Shown here: piece after piece, positions 51,383-59,558 of the stretch
How the letters are laid out: the number at the start of each line of letters is the position of its first letter
How positions within the stretch are numbered: position 1 is the stretch's first letter
Assembly (NCBI RefSeq): GCF_003355155.1
Contig: NZ_CP031320.1
Span: 2,094,369 to 2,158,368, forward strand
Direction: 5' to 3'
Length of the DNA: 64,000 bases
Source: Streptomyces armeniacus
GTDB lineage: Bacteria; Actinomycetota; Actinomycetes; Streptomycetales; Streptomycetaceae
Notes under the pieces: model-generated
What the model was told of the DNA's origin: nothing
Databases searched by the model: none
The model's input: the letters and a program-made list of their open reading frames with translations, nothing else
Program-made: the position numbers and the translations under genes

Positions 51383-53422
51383 CTAGCCGACCCGTTCCAA
51401 GTTGCGGACCTCGGCCTTGGCGCCGAGGGCACGGACCGCGGTGTTGAAGCGCTCGATGGACGGCGGCTCGTCGGGGCCCAGCAGATACGACTTGAGCTCC
51501 GCGCGCGCGGTGGCCAGCGGGTCCGCGGACGGGTCGGCGATCGCGCCGGGCAGCACGCCGAGTTCGGCCGCGTCGTTGGACAGGACGACGGCGGCCCGTA
51601 CGGCGGTGTTCTGCCGCTTGAACTCGACGACGCCGAGCCCCGCGGAGTCCGTGACGGCGTACGGCTTGCCGCTGGCGATGAAGTCGGACACCACGCTGGA
51701 GATGTCCGAGACCATGCCGTCCGACTCGTTGAAGCAGTCGTACAGCGCGGGCCACGAGCCGGTGATCACCCGGTGCTCCCACCAGCCGAACGACCGCCAG
51801 TAGTGCGTGTTCCACTCCGCCCGCAGCGCCGTGATCTCGGCCTCGCGCGCGGGGTCGGCCAGCGCGTCGCGCGCCGTCTGCGCCTCGTCCGCGCCCTGCC
51901 CCGACGTGGCGCTGAGGCACGCCAGCCGGGCGTCGACACGGGCCAGTTCGGCGCGTGCGGCCGCCTGCGCGGCCTCCTCCCGCGCCGCCCGCCGCGCCCA
52001 CTCCGGTTCGGCGGCGCGCTGCCGCGCGGCCTCCTCGACGAGCGCGGTGATCCGCGCGTGCGCGGCGGCGGCCTCGGGGGAACGGGTGCCGGTGAAGGGG
52101 TGCGGCTTGTAGAGGACCCGTACGGGGCGCTCGGACGTGATCAGCCGCCGGACGATGTTCTCGCCGGCCAGGATGAGCGAGGTGTTGCCCGGCTCGTCCG
52201 TCCAGCCCTCCCAGGTGGGCGCGTACAGGACGGTGGGGATGGTGTCCGGCGGCAGCTGCCGCGGCGGCCGGATCGGGGCCAGCTGCGGGCGGCCGACCTC
52301 GACGATGTCCTCGTCGCGTACGCCGACTCCGGCCAGCGCGTACCGGTCCCGGCCCGCCTTGCCCGCCGTCCACACCTCGTCGTAGACCTTGCTGTACGGG
52401 TTGACGCTGGCGATCTTGTCGCTGTCGCCGTGCCCGATGAAGACGTGCTTCATCGTCGGCACCCGCAGCAGGTGGATGTTCTTGCCGACGTTCGCCGGGT
52501 AGAGCGCGACGCGCACCATCGACAGGTCCGAGTTCATCAGGTGCACGGCCGACGGCACGCACGCGACGGGCACGGAGGTGGCGCCGAGGTCGGTGAGCGT
52601 GTGCCGCTCCCGCAGGATCACCAGCGGTCTGCCGTCCAGCTGCTCCAGCGTGCGGAGCCACATGTTGACCTGGTACGTGGACTGGGCGGAGCCGGAGAAG
52701 TACAGCACGGTGGTGGGCCGGTAGGCGCGCAGCCAGCCGTCCCACCACTCCAGGACGGCGTCCGTGTCCGGCGGCAGCTTCCCCTTGCGCAGACAACCGG
52801 TCAGCACGGCGGTGTAGAGCACGGCGAGCGCGAGCGTCACGGCCATGCCGGCGAACCCGTACGCCGTGCGGCCCGTCTGCGCGGACGCCAGCACGCCGGC
52901 GACGGCGGGCAGGTCGAGGTGCAGCATCTTCTCGGCGGCCCGCCGGGTCAGCGGCGCGGGCGGCGCGTCGGCGATCCGCAGCGCGGACAGGTCGATGTTC
53001 CGGGTGATGACCGGCAGTCGGCGGCGCCGGCGCAGCACGGTGGTGAGCGCGCTCTGCGGGGCCTGGAGGCCGTAGAAGAGGATGAAGGCGGCGATGGCCG
53101 TGAACGTCAGCGGGTCGTCGGCCAGTTCCATCCGGGACAGCAGTAGTACGAGCGTGAGCTGCCGTACGAGGAAGCGCAGCGAGAGCCCCGCGCGTACCTT
53201 GCTGAGCTGGCCGACGAGAGGGCTGCCGAGCCGGTGCAGCTGGCTGTCCGCGAGATAGCTGACGGCGCAGACCGCCGCGAAGAACACGGCGTGCGGCAGC
53301 AGTGCCGCGGTCACCAGCAGCGGGTAGCTGAGCAGCATCGTGGCGGCGGCGGCCAGTTCGGCGAAGGAGGCCACCCGGAAGCGGCGCAGGACCGGGCTCT
53401 GCACGTCTTTCAGATCCGTCAC
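51383..53422 (-). CDS. Membrane-anchored CDP-glycerol glycerophosphotransferase family protein
   Basis: 679 residues. Three to four N-terminal membrane segments (ELAAAATMLLSYPLLVTAAL, AVFFAAVCAVSYLA, LTFTAIAAFILFYGLQ) and one near 200 (YGFAGMAVTLALAVLYTAVL). The transferase part has VFIGHGDSDKIASVNPYSKV (HG motif), VLYAPTWEGW, VLYKPHPFTG and DGMVSDISSVVSDFIASGKP. An Ala/Arg/Glu-rich coiled-coil insertion (ARRAAREEAAQAAARAELAR) lies between the two last motifs. GTG at 53422 overlaps the TGA of the upstream cytidylyltransferase gene (GTGA), so they are coupled. Probably makes the first units or linkage of the polymer. Confidence 0.85.
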   Translation of the reverse strand: MTDLKDVQSPVLRRFRVASFAELAAAATMLLSYPLLVTAALLPHAVFFAAVCAVSYLADSQLHRLGSPLVGQLSKVRAGLSLRFLVRQLTLVLLLSRMELADDPLTFTAIAAFILFYGLQAPQSALTTVLRRRRRLPVITRNIDLSALRIADAPPAPLTRRAAEKMLHLDLPAVAGVLASAQTGRTAYGFAGMAVTLALAVLYTAVLTGCLRKGKLPPDTDAVLEWWDGWLRAYRPTTVLYFSGSAQSTYQVNMWLRTLEQLDGRPLVILRERHTLTDLGATSVPVACVPSAVHLMNSDLSMVRVALYPANVGKNIHLLRVPTMKHVFIGHGDSDKIASVNPYSKVYDEVWTAGKAGRDRYALAGVGVRDEDIVEVGRPQLAPIRPPRQLPPDTIPTVLYAPTWEGWTDEPGNTSLILAGENIVRRLITSERPVRVLYKPHPFTGTRSPEAAAAHARITALVEEAARQRAAEPEWARRAAREEAAQAAARAELARVDARLACLSATSGQGADEAQTARDALADPAREAEITALRAEWNTHYWRSFGWWEHRVITGSWPALYDCFNESDGMVSDISSVVSDFIASGKPYAVTDSAGLGVVEFKRQNTAVRAAVVLSNDAAELGVLPGAIADPSADPLATARAELKSYLLGPDEPPSIERFNTAVRALGAKAEVRNLERVG

Positions 53423-54966
53423 ACCACACCCGCGCTCTCGCTCGCCGCGCCGGTGCTGCGGTCCAGGACGGTGGCGAGGGCCTGGTCGAAGGCGGAGGCG
53501 GCGGCCGTACCGCGCATCGGGTCCTGCTGCCGTACGTCGATCACGTGGCCGGTCATGCTGGACAGCAGGACGTCCAGCGAGGTGCGGGCCACGGACTCGG
53601 CGGAGAGCAGCGAACCGTCCGGCTCCCGGCCGAACGCCTTGGTGCGCATGGGTGTCGCGGTGCGTTCCGGGTTGACGCAGTTGACGCGTATGCCGTCGGC
53701 GGCCCATTCGTCGGCGAGGGCCTGGGTGAGGTTGACCATGGCGGCCTTCGTGGAGGAGTAGAGGCTGTAGCCGGCGCGGCCGCGGGTGTAGCTGCTGGAG
53801 GTGTAGAGCAGCAGCTGGCCGCCGGTCTCGGCGAGGTACTTGTGCGCGGCCCGCGCAATCTGCACGGGGGCCAGGAAGTTGACGCGGAGCGCCTCTTCCA
53901 GGCCGGCGTTGTCGGTGTCGGCGAGCTTGCCGATGCGCAGCACCCCGGCGGTGTTCACGACGTGGTCGATGCGCCCGGTCTCGCCGTACGCCAGCGCCAG
54001 CGCGTCCTCGACGTGCCCCGGGTTCTCGACGTGGGTGCCGGTGCTGGAGCGGCCCAGGGCGTAGACGCGGGCGCCGGACGCGCGGGCGAGGGAGGCGATC
54101 TCGGCGCCGATGCCGTACGAGCCGCCGAACACGACCATCGTCCGGCCGTCGAGCAGCCGCCGGTACGCGCTCTCGCCTGCCTGCGCCGGTGCCGCGGTGG
54201 ACGCGAGCTGGAACAGCTTGTCGGCGAGGAAGACGTCGAGCGGCTCCGTCACCTTCATGTTGTACTCGTCGCCGCGGACGACGTGGATCGGCACGTCCGG
54301 CAGGTAGCGCAGCACCACGGAGCAGTCGTCGGTGGCCTGGAAGTGCGGGTCGGCGCCCGCCGCTTCGTACGCGCGGCGGATCGTGGACAGCCGGAACGCC
54401 TGCGGGGTCTGGCCGCGGCGCAGCCGCGAGCGGTCGGGGACGTCCGTGATGAACTCGCCGTCGTCGCCGTGCGTACGGGTGACGATCACGGTGTCGGCGG
54501 ACGGGATCGCCACGTCCACGGCGCCGTAGCGGTCGAGTGCGGCCACGCAGTCGTCGATCACGCGCAGGGAGAGGAACGGCCGTACGGCGTCATGGAAGAG
54601 GACCTTCCGGTCGGCGCCGCCGGCCTGGTCCTCGCTGAGGGCGGCGATGGCGCGCTCGGTGGTCTCGTTGCGGGTCGTGCCGCCCTCAATGATCCGGGTG
54701 ACCTTGGCGAACCCGGCCCTGGCGACGATCCGTTCGACGTCGGCCACGTATCCGGGGGCCATCAGCACGATCACCTCGCCGATGCCGTCGGCCTGTTCGA
54801 AGACGGCGAGGGTGTGCTCGATCACCGTCTTCCCCGCGATCTTCAGCAGTTGCTTCGGTATGGACAGGCCGACTCTCTGGCCCGTCCCTCCCGCGAGAAC
54901 GACCGCTGTGGCACCGGCCGCGGCCGTGCCGGCCGCAGCGTCGTCCCCCCTGGTCTGTGTGGTCAC
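53419..54966 (-). CDS. Bifunctional cytidylyltransferase / SDR reductase, CDP-ribitol type
   Basis: 515 residues. N-terminal half: AVVLAGGTGQRVGLSIPKQL, LFHDAVRPFLSLRVIDDCVA and RGQTPQAFRLSTIRRAYEAA are the IspD/TarI motifs, transferring CMP to a sugar or polyol phosphate. C-terminal half: MVVFGGSYGIGAEIASLARA (NAD(P) binding), NTAGVL and YSLYSSTKAAMVNLTQALAD with the catalytic Tyr-x-x-x-Lys. This fusion is known from CDP-ribitol makers such as Bcs1, which reduce ribulose-5-phosphate and then activate it. GTG at 54966 was chosen for the AGGAG 5 nt upstream; an ATG at 54984 has none. First gene of the operon. Confidence 0.88.
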   Translation of the reverse strand: MTTQTRGDDAAAGTAAAGATAVVLAGGTGQRVGLSIPKQLLKIAGKTVIEHTLAVFEQADGIGEVIVLMAPGYVADVERIVARAGFAKVTRIIEGGTTRNETTERAIAALSEDQAGGADRKVLFHDAVRPFLSLRVIDDCVAALDRYGAVDVAIPSADTVIVTRTHGDDGEFITDVPDRSRLRRGQTPQAFRLSTIRRAYEAAGADPHFQATDDCSVVLRYLPDVPIHVVRGDEYNMKVTEPLDVFLADKLFQLASTAAPAQAGESAYRRLLDGRTMVVFGGSYGIGAEIASLARASGARVYALGRSSTGTHVENPGHVEDALALAYGETGRIDHVVNTAGVLRIGKLADTDNAGLEEALRVNFLAPVQIARAAHKYLAETGGQLLLYTSSSYTRGRAGYSLYSSTKAAMVNLTQALADEWAADGIRVNCVNPERTATPMRTKAFGREPDGSLLSAESVARTSLDVLLSSMTGHVIDVRQQDPMRGTAAASAFDQALATVLDRSTGAASESAGVV

Positions 54967-55010
54967 TGTGGCTCCTGCTGGCATCGCGGATTTGCTCTGG
55001 TCTGTGGTCG

Positions 55011-55054
55011 TGAAGGTGAACCCCGCGCAACAAAGACCATCCAGTCAGGTGAAC
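55011..55054 (-). promoter_or_regulatory. Two GTTCACC motifs 33 bp apart, possible PHO-box elements
   Basis: On the minus strand GTTCACCTGAC (55054-55044) and GTTCACCTTCA (55021-55011) are 33 bp apart, three times the 11-nt period of Streptomyces PHO boxes (direct repeats of GTTCACCCGGC type). The two units between them do not match, so this is a weak call. They lie 45-90 bp upstream of the wall-polymer operon. Confidence 0.3.
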
Positions 55055-55075
55055 AGTTGTAGACGTTAATCAAAC

Positions 55076-55091
55076 GGTGACGGTCGTCACC
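55076..55091. promoter_or_regulatory. 16-bp palindrome upstream of the wall-polymer operon
   Basis: GGTGACG-GT-CGTCACC is perfect on both arms and lies about 115 bp upstream of the GTG at 54966. The gap 54967-55193 has no gene. Candidate repressor or activator site. Confidence 0.45.
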
Positions 55092-55193
55092 TCTACGGGA
55101 CCCGTGACGGGCAAATACCGTTAAATCAGGCGCGGAACGGGCACTCGTACGGCGCCCGCGCTCATCCGTAGCGCGCGGTCCGCGGCGTGGACT

Positions 55194-56438
55194 TCAGGAA
55201 ACGGGCCGCGAGTCGGTCCACACCGACTCGAACTCCTCGCGGTACGTGTCGAACAGCCCGTGCTCCTCGTCGCCCCGCCCGTCCTGTACGAGGTCGCGGC
55301 TGCCGCCCCGGAGCACGAACACCGGCGCCTCCATGCCGCGTACGCGCCGCAGGTACGTCTGCACGACCGCCAGGCCGCCCGCGCTGTCACCGTCCACCAG
55401 GTACGCGGTGAAGCGCGGCGTCTCGTCGAACACGTTGATCTCGAACGCGGCCGGGTCGCGGAGCCGGGCCCGCACCCGGCGCATGTGGAGGATGTTCATC
55501 TCCACCGAGCGGCTCATCTCGCCCTTCTTCAGGCCGAGTTCGCGTTCGCGGCGGCGTACGGCGGTGCTGGCCGGGTTGAGGAACAGCAGCCGCACCCGGC
55601 AGCCGGACTCGGCCAGCCGCACCAAGCGGCGGCCGCTGTAGTTCTGCACCAGCAGGTTCAGTCCGATGCCCACCGCGTCGAGCCGCCGCGCCCCGCCGAA
55701 CAGGTCCTCGGCGGGCAGCTGCCGCTGGAGCCGTACGCGGTCCGAGTGCACGCCCACGACGTCGCCGAAGCGGTCCCCGACGAGCTCCTCGAGCGCGTCA
55801 GCGGGCAGCCGGTGCGCGGACGGCGCGGCGGCGCTGCCGGGGGTGCTGAGCAGTTCGAGGAGGCGCGAGGACATGCGTTCGGCCTGGGCGAGGACCGTCT
55901 CCGACAGGGCACGGTTGCGGGCGACGGCGCTGCGCGCCACTTCCAGCTCGTCCAGGGCGAGTTCGACCTCGCGCCGCTCCACGAAGTACGGCTCGAAGCA
56001 CGGCCAGTGCTGCACCATCAGCTCGCGCAGCTGAGGCAGGGTCAGAAAGGAGAGGACGGTGTCGTCCGCCGGGTCCAGCAGGTAGCCCTTGCGCCTGCTC
56101 ACCTCGCGTACGGCCACGGCCCGCTGCACCCACTCCTGCCCGGCGGGGCCGGCCGCGGCTATCACCCACTCGTCCCCGTGCACGGGCTCGTATATGGGGC
56201 GGAGGACGGCGGCCACGACGGCACGCAGCCGCTGTTCGACGAGATTCAGCCAGATGTACGCCCGCCCGGCGCGCTGCGCGCGGGTGCGCACCTCCGTCCA
56301 CGCGTCCGCGCCCCAGTCCAGGTCCGCGCCGATCTCCATGGGCCGTGCCAGTGACACCGCGCCGGAGGGCACGTCGGCGGCTTCTCCTCCACCGCCGTTG
56401 CCCTCACCTGGAGGGAGTTCAAGCCCTCCCGAGCCCAC
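55194..56438 (-). CDS. SAV_2148-type HEPN-domain protein
   Basis: 414 residues. The sequence from GLELPPGEG through VSLARPMEIG, AGRAYIWLNLVEQRLRAVVA and PIYEPVHGDEWVIAAAGPAG matches what I know of the Streptomyces SAV_2148 family annotated with a HEPN domain. The second half has VHSDRVRLQRQLPAEDLFGG, ARRLDAVGIGLNLLVQNYSG, CRVRLLFLNPASTAVRRRER and FTAYLVDGDSAGGLAVVQTY, resembling a degenerate phospholipase D/DUF5919-like fold without HKD motifs. HEPN domains are often ribonucleases or nucleotidyl-transfer targets; no R-x4-6-H is obvious, so activity is unknown. The GTG at 56438 gives the conserved start. Probably monocistronic. Confidence 0.75.
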   Translation of the reverse strand: MGSGGLELPPGEGNGGGGEAADVPSGAVSLARPMEIGADLDWGADAWTEVRTRAQRAGRAYIWLNLVEQRLRAVVAAVLRPIYEPVHGDEWVIAAAGPAGQEWVQRAVAVREVSRRKGYLLDPADDTVLSFLTLPQLRELMVQHWPCFEPYFVERREVELALDELEVARSAVARNRALSETVLAQAERMSSRLLELLSTPGSAAAPSAHRLPADALEELVGDRFGDVVGVHSDRVRLQRQLPAEDLFGGARRLDAVGIGLNLLVQNYSGRRLVRLAESGCRVRLLFLNPASTAVRRRERELGLKKGEMSRSVEMNILHMRRVRARLRDPAAFEINVFDETPRFTAYLVDGDSAGGLAVVQTYLRRVRGMEAPVFVLRGGSRDLVQDGRGDEEHGLFDTYREEFESVWTDSRPVS

Positions 56439-56589
56439 CTGCGCACCGCCTTCCGGGACCCTGTTGTTCGATCAAGGAAGACTACTGCACCCGGGTGGCG
56501 GTGCGACGGTGTGCCGCCGAGTCCTCACCATTTCTCCGGCTAACTCGCCGGGCCGTAGTGCCCGTTGTGTCCGGACAGCTCCCGGGGAG

Positions 56590-57040
56590 TCAGCGGGTGC
56601 ATCGCGGTGACGTCGCGCGGCGCGAGCCGGAAGCCCCACCAGTGCACCGGCAGCCGCAGTCGCCCACGCTGCGGCCGGCGAACTGCTCGCACCTCTTGCA
56701 GTCGGTGACGTAGACGCGGTGCCTAGTGTGACTACGTCCCACGTACTTGTCGGTGTGGCCGGGGACGATCTCCCGGAGCGCCCGGTCGAGCGCGAGCCGT
56801 CCGGCACGCCGCGTCTCGTCCTCGGTGAGCGGGTCGCGGCCCGTGCCCTTCCCCCCTCCTCGGGTGCCGCCTCGTCGGTGCCGGGCCGCTGCCCGGCCGC
56901 CTGAGCCGGCCCCCGCCCCGCCCGTGCCGCCCGTGCCGCTCCGATGCCCCGTCGCGGTCGCCGCCCGAGGCGCCACCCGGGAGTGTCACCGCGACCATCA
57001 GGGCCGTGCAGGTCACGGCGGTGGCCGAACCCGCCACCAC
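56590..57040 (-). pseudogene. Possible frameshifted secreted-protein gene
   Basis: From ATG at 57040 the minus strand encodes a signal-peptide-like VAGSATAVTCTALMVAVTLP, but that frame then becomes Arg/Gly junk and stops near 56732. In another minus frame, from about 56930 to the stop at 56590, a plausible continuation reads GRDPLTEDETRRAGRLALDR, ALREIVPGHTDKYVGRSHTR, YVTDCKRCEQFAGRSVGDCG. DPLTEDE-x-x-RA resembles a start motif of secreted Streptomyces proteins. One indel in the Gly-rich linker would join them. Low confidence; could be noise. The rest of 56439-57319 shows no gene. Confidence 0.3.
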
Positions 57041-57108
57041 TTTCCCCGGATGGCGGAGCAGCCTTATGCCTACTTACTCCCCCTTGTTTTCATTTGTGTC
57101 CCATTTGC

Positions 57109-57126
57109 CTGCATACTCTTATGCAG
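57109..57126. promoter_or_regulatory. Inverted repeat CTGCATA-CTCT-TATGCAG upstream of glgX
   Basis: A perfect 7-bp inverted repeat with a 4-bp centre, 194 bp before the glgX start, inside a stretch (57060-57130) that is AT-rich for this genome (TTGTTTTCATTTGTG). TACTCT (57114-57119) overlapping it could be a -10 box. Likely the glgX promoter with an operator. Confidence 0.4.
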
Positions 57127-57319
57127 CTGTCGACCAGCAGGACGGGCCGAACTCGGCCGGGGTTGCCTCGCGGACGAAGGGAGATGCGGTGAAAGCGCCG
57201 CCCAGCGGCTTCGGTTGGACGAATGCCCCCCTTCGACCGCGTTCGTCCGGCACGGCGCGCACCACGTACACCACGTGCGTGCGCAGTGCCCCCACCCTTC
57301 TCAGTGGAAGAGTCATCGC

Positions 57320-59434
57320 ATGCAGGTCTGGCCGGGACACGCGTATCCGCTTGGCGCCACCTACGACGGGGCGGGCACGAACTTCGCGGTCTTCTCCGAG
57401 GCCGCCGACCGCGTCGAGCTGTGCCTGCTGCACGAGGACGGCTCGGAGACGGCGGTCGAGCTGCGCGAGTCCGACGCCTTCGTACGCCACGCCTATCTGC
57501 CGGGGGTGATGCCGGGTCAGCGGTACGGCTACCGGGTGCACGGCCCGTACGAGCCCGAGCGCGGCCACCGCTGCAACAGCGCCAAGCTGCTGCTCGACCC
57601 GTACGCCAAGGCGGTCAGCGGCCGCATCGACTGGGACGAGGCCGTCTACGGCTACCACTTCGGCGCCCCCGACCGGCGCAACGACCTCGACTCGGCGCCG
57701 CACACCGTCTCGGCGGTGGTCGTCAACCCGTACTTCGACTGGGGCCACGACCGGCTCCCGCGCACCGACTACCACCACACGGTGATCTACGAGGCCCACG
57801 TCAAGGGCCTCACCATGCTGCATCCGAAGCTGCCGCGGGAGCTGCGCGGCACGTACGCGGCGCTCGCCCACCCGGCCGTCATCGACCATCTGACCGGCCT
57901 CGGGGTGACCGCGCTGGAACTGATGCCGGTGCACCAGTTCGTGACGGACAACCGGCTCGCGGACAGCGGTCTCACCAACTACTGGGGCTACAACACCCTC
58001 GGCTACTTCGCCCCGCACAACGCGTACGCCTCCTGGGGCGACCGCGGCCAGCAGGTGCTCGAGTTCAAGCAGGCCGTACGCGCGCTGCACGAGGCCGGCA
58101 TCGAGGTGATCCTCGACGTCGTCTACAACCACACCGCCGAGGGCAGCCACCTCGGCCCCACGCTGTCCTTCCGCGGCCTGGACAACGCCTCGTACTACCG
58201 GCTCGCGGACGACCCCCGCTACTACATGGACACCACCGGCACCGGCAATTCCCTGCTCATGCGCAGCCCGCACGTGCTGCAACTGATCATGGACTCGCTG
58301 CGGTACTGGGTGACCGAGATGCACGTGGACGGCTTCCGCTTCGACCTCGCCGCCACCCTGGCCCGGCAGTTCCACGAGGTGGACCGGCTGTCGTCGTTCT
58401 TCGACCTGGTGCAGCAGGACCCGGTGGTCAGCCAGGTCAAGCTGATCGCGGAGCCCTGGGACGTGGGCGAGGGCGGCTACCAGGTGGGGAACTTCCCGCC
58501 GCTGTGGACCGAGTGGAACGGCCGCTACCGCGACACCGTACGGGACCTGTGGCGCGGCGAGCCGCGCACGCTGGCCGAGTTCGGCTCCCGGCTCACCGGC
58601 TCCTCCGACCTCTACCAGGACGACGGACGGCGCCCGCTCGCCTCCATCAATTTCGTCACCTGCCACGACGGCTTCACCCTGCACGACCTGGTGGCGTACG
58701 ACGGCAAGCACAACGAGGCCAACGGCGAGCACAACCGCGACGGCGAGAGCCACAACCGGTCCTGGAACTGCGGCGCCGAGGGCGCCACGGACGATCCGGC
58801 GGTGCTGCGGCTGCGCCGGCGGCAGATGCGGAACTTCATCGCCACGCTCATGCTGTCCCAGGGCGTGCCGATGCTCAGCCACGGCGACGAGTTCGCCCGT
58901 ACGCAGCACGGCAACAACAACGCGTACTGCCAGGACAGCGAGCTGTCCTGGGTGCACTGGCCGGCGCCGGGCGAGGAGGACGAGATGTGCGCGTTCGTCC
59001 GCGCGATGGTCCGGCTGCGCCGCGACCACCCGGTCTTCCGGCGCCGCCGCTTCTTCCACGGCCGCCCGGTGGAGGGCACGCACGACGAGCTGTCCGACAT
59101 CGCCTGGTTCACTCCGCAGGGCGACGCGATGGTGCAGCGCGACTGGCAGGAGGCGCAGGCCAAGTCGCTGACGGTGTTCCTGAACGGCAGCGCGATCTCC
59201 GAGCCGGGCCCGCGCGGCGAACGCGTCACGGACGACTCGTTCCTGCTGATGTTCCACGCCCGGCACGCGCCGCAGGAGTTCGTCGTCCCGGTGGACCACG
59301 GACGCCAGTGGCAGGTCATCGTGGACACGGCCGACGAGGACCCGGTGCCGGAGGGCGGCGGCGCCAAGGTCATCGCGGGCGACCGCCTCACCCTCACCGA
59401 CCGCAGCCTGGTCGTCCTCCAGCGGCCGGGCTGA
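57320..59434 (+). CDS. glgX: Glycogen debranching enzyme GlgX
   Basis: 704 residues. MQVWPGHAYPLGATYDGAGT opens the CBM48 domain; the GH13 barrel follows with YWGYNTLGYFAPHNAYAS, EVILDVVYNHTAEGSHLGP, GFRFDLAATLAR with nucleophile Asp342, LIAEPWDVGEGGYQVGNFPP with Glu378, and TCHDGFTLHDLV with Asp450. Hydrolyses alpha-1,6 branches of glycogen, giving linear maltooligosaccharides. ATG at 57320 has GGAAG upstream; the frame is open far upstream but without family sequence. Its product feeds treY, 124 bp downstream, so the two form the glycogen-to-trehalose route; treZ is not in the window. Confidence 0.96.
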   Translation: MQVWPGHAYPLGATYDGAGTNFAVFSEAADRVELCLLHEDGSETAVELRESDAFVRHAYLPGVMPGQRYGYRVHGPYEPERGHRCNSAKLLLDPYAKAVSGRIDWDEAVYGYHFGAPDRRNDLDSAPHTVSAVVVNPYFDWGHDRLPRTDYHHTVIYEAHVKGLTMLHPKLPRELRGTYAALAHPAVIDHLTGLGVTALELMPVHQFVTDNRLADSGLTNYWGYNTLGYFAPHNAYASWGDRGQQVLEFKQAVRALHEAGIEVILDVVYNHTAEGSHLGPTLSFRGLDNASYYRLADDPRYYMDTTGTGNSLLMRSPHVLQLIMDSLRYWVTEMHVDGFRFDLAATLARQFHEVDRLSSFFDLVQQDPVVSQVKLIAEPWDVGEGGYQVGNFPPLWTEWNGRYRDTVRDLWRGEPRTLAEFGSRLTGSSDLYQDDGRRPLASINFVTCHDGFTLHDLVAYDGKHNEANGEHNRDGESHNRSWNCGAEGATDDPAVLRLRRRQMRNFIATLMLSQGVPMLSHGDEFARTQHGNNNAYCQDSELSWVHWPAPGEEDEMCAFVRAMVRLRRDHPVFRRRRFFHGRPVEGTHDELSDIAWFTPQGDAMVQRDWQEAQAKSLTVFLNGSAISEPGPRGERVTDDSFLLMFHARHAPQEFVVPVDHGRQWQVIVDTADEDPVPEGGGAKVIAGDRLTLTDRSLVVLQRPG

Positions 59435-59558
59435 GGGGCGTACGCCGCAGGCGGGCGCGGCGGCGGGAACGGGCGCGGCGGCGGGAACGCGCATGTGGGC
59501 GTGCACCGGGCGGGTGGCGCTGCGTACCGGGGGCACGCGGCGGGGTACGTAGGCGCGT

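Noticed and set aside
51327..53429. Upstream extension of the 48540-51326 transferase gene to about 1629 residues
   Set aside because: The extension lies in a wrong frame of the neighbouring transferase gene and is low-complexity; GTG at 51326 starts the real protein.
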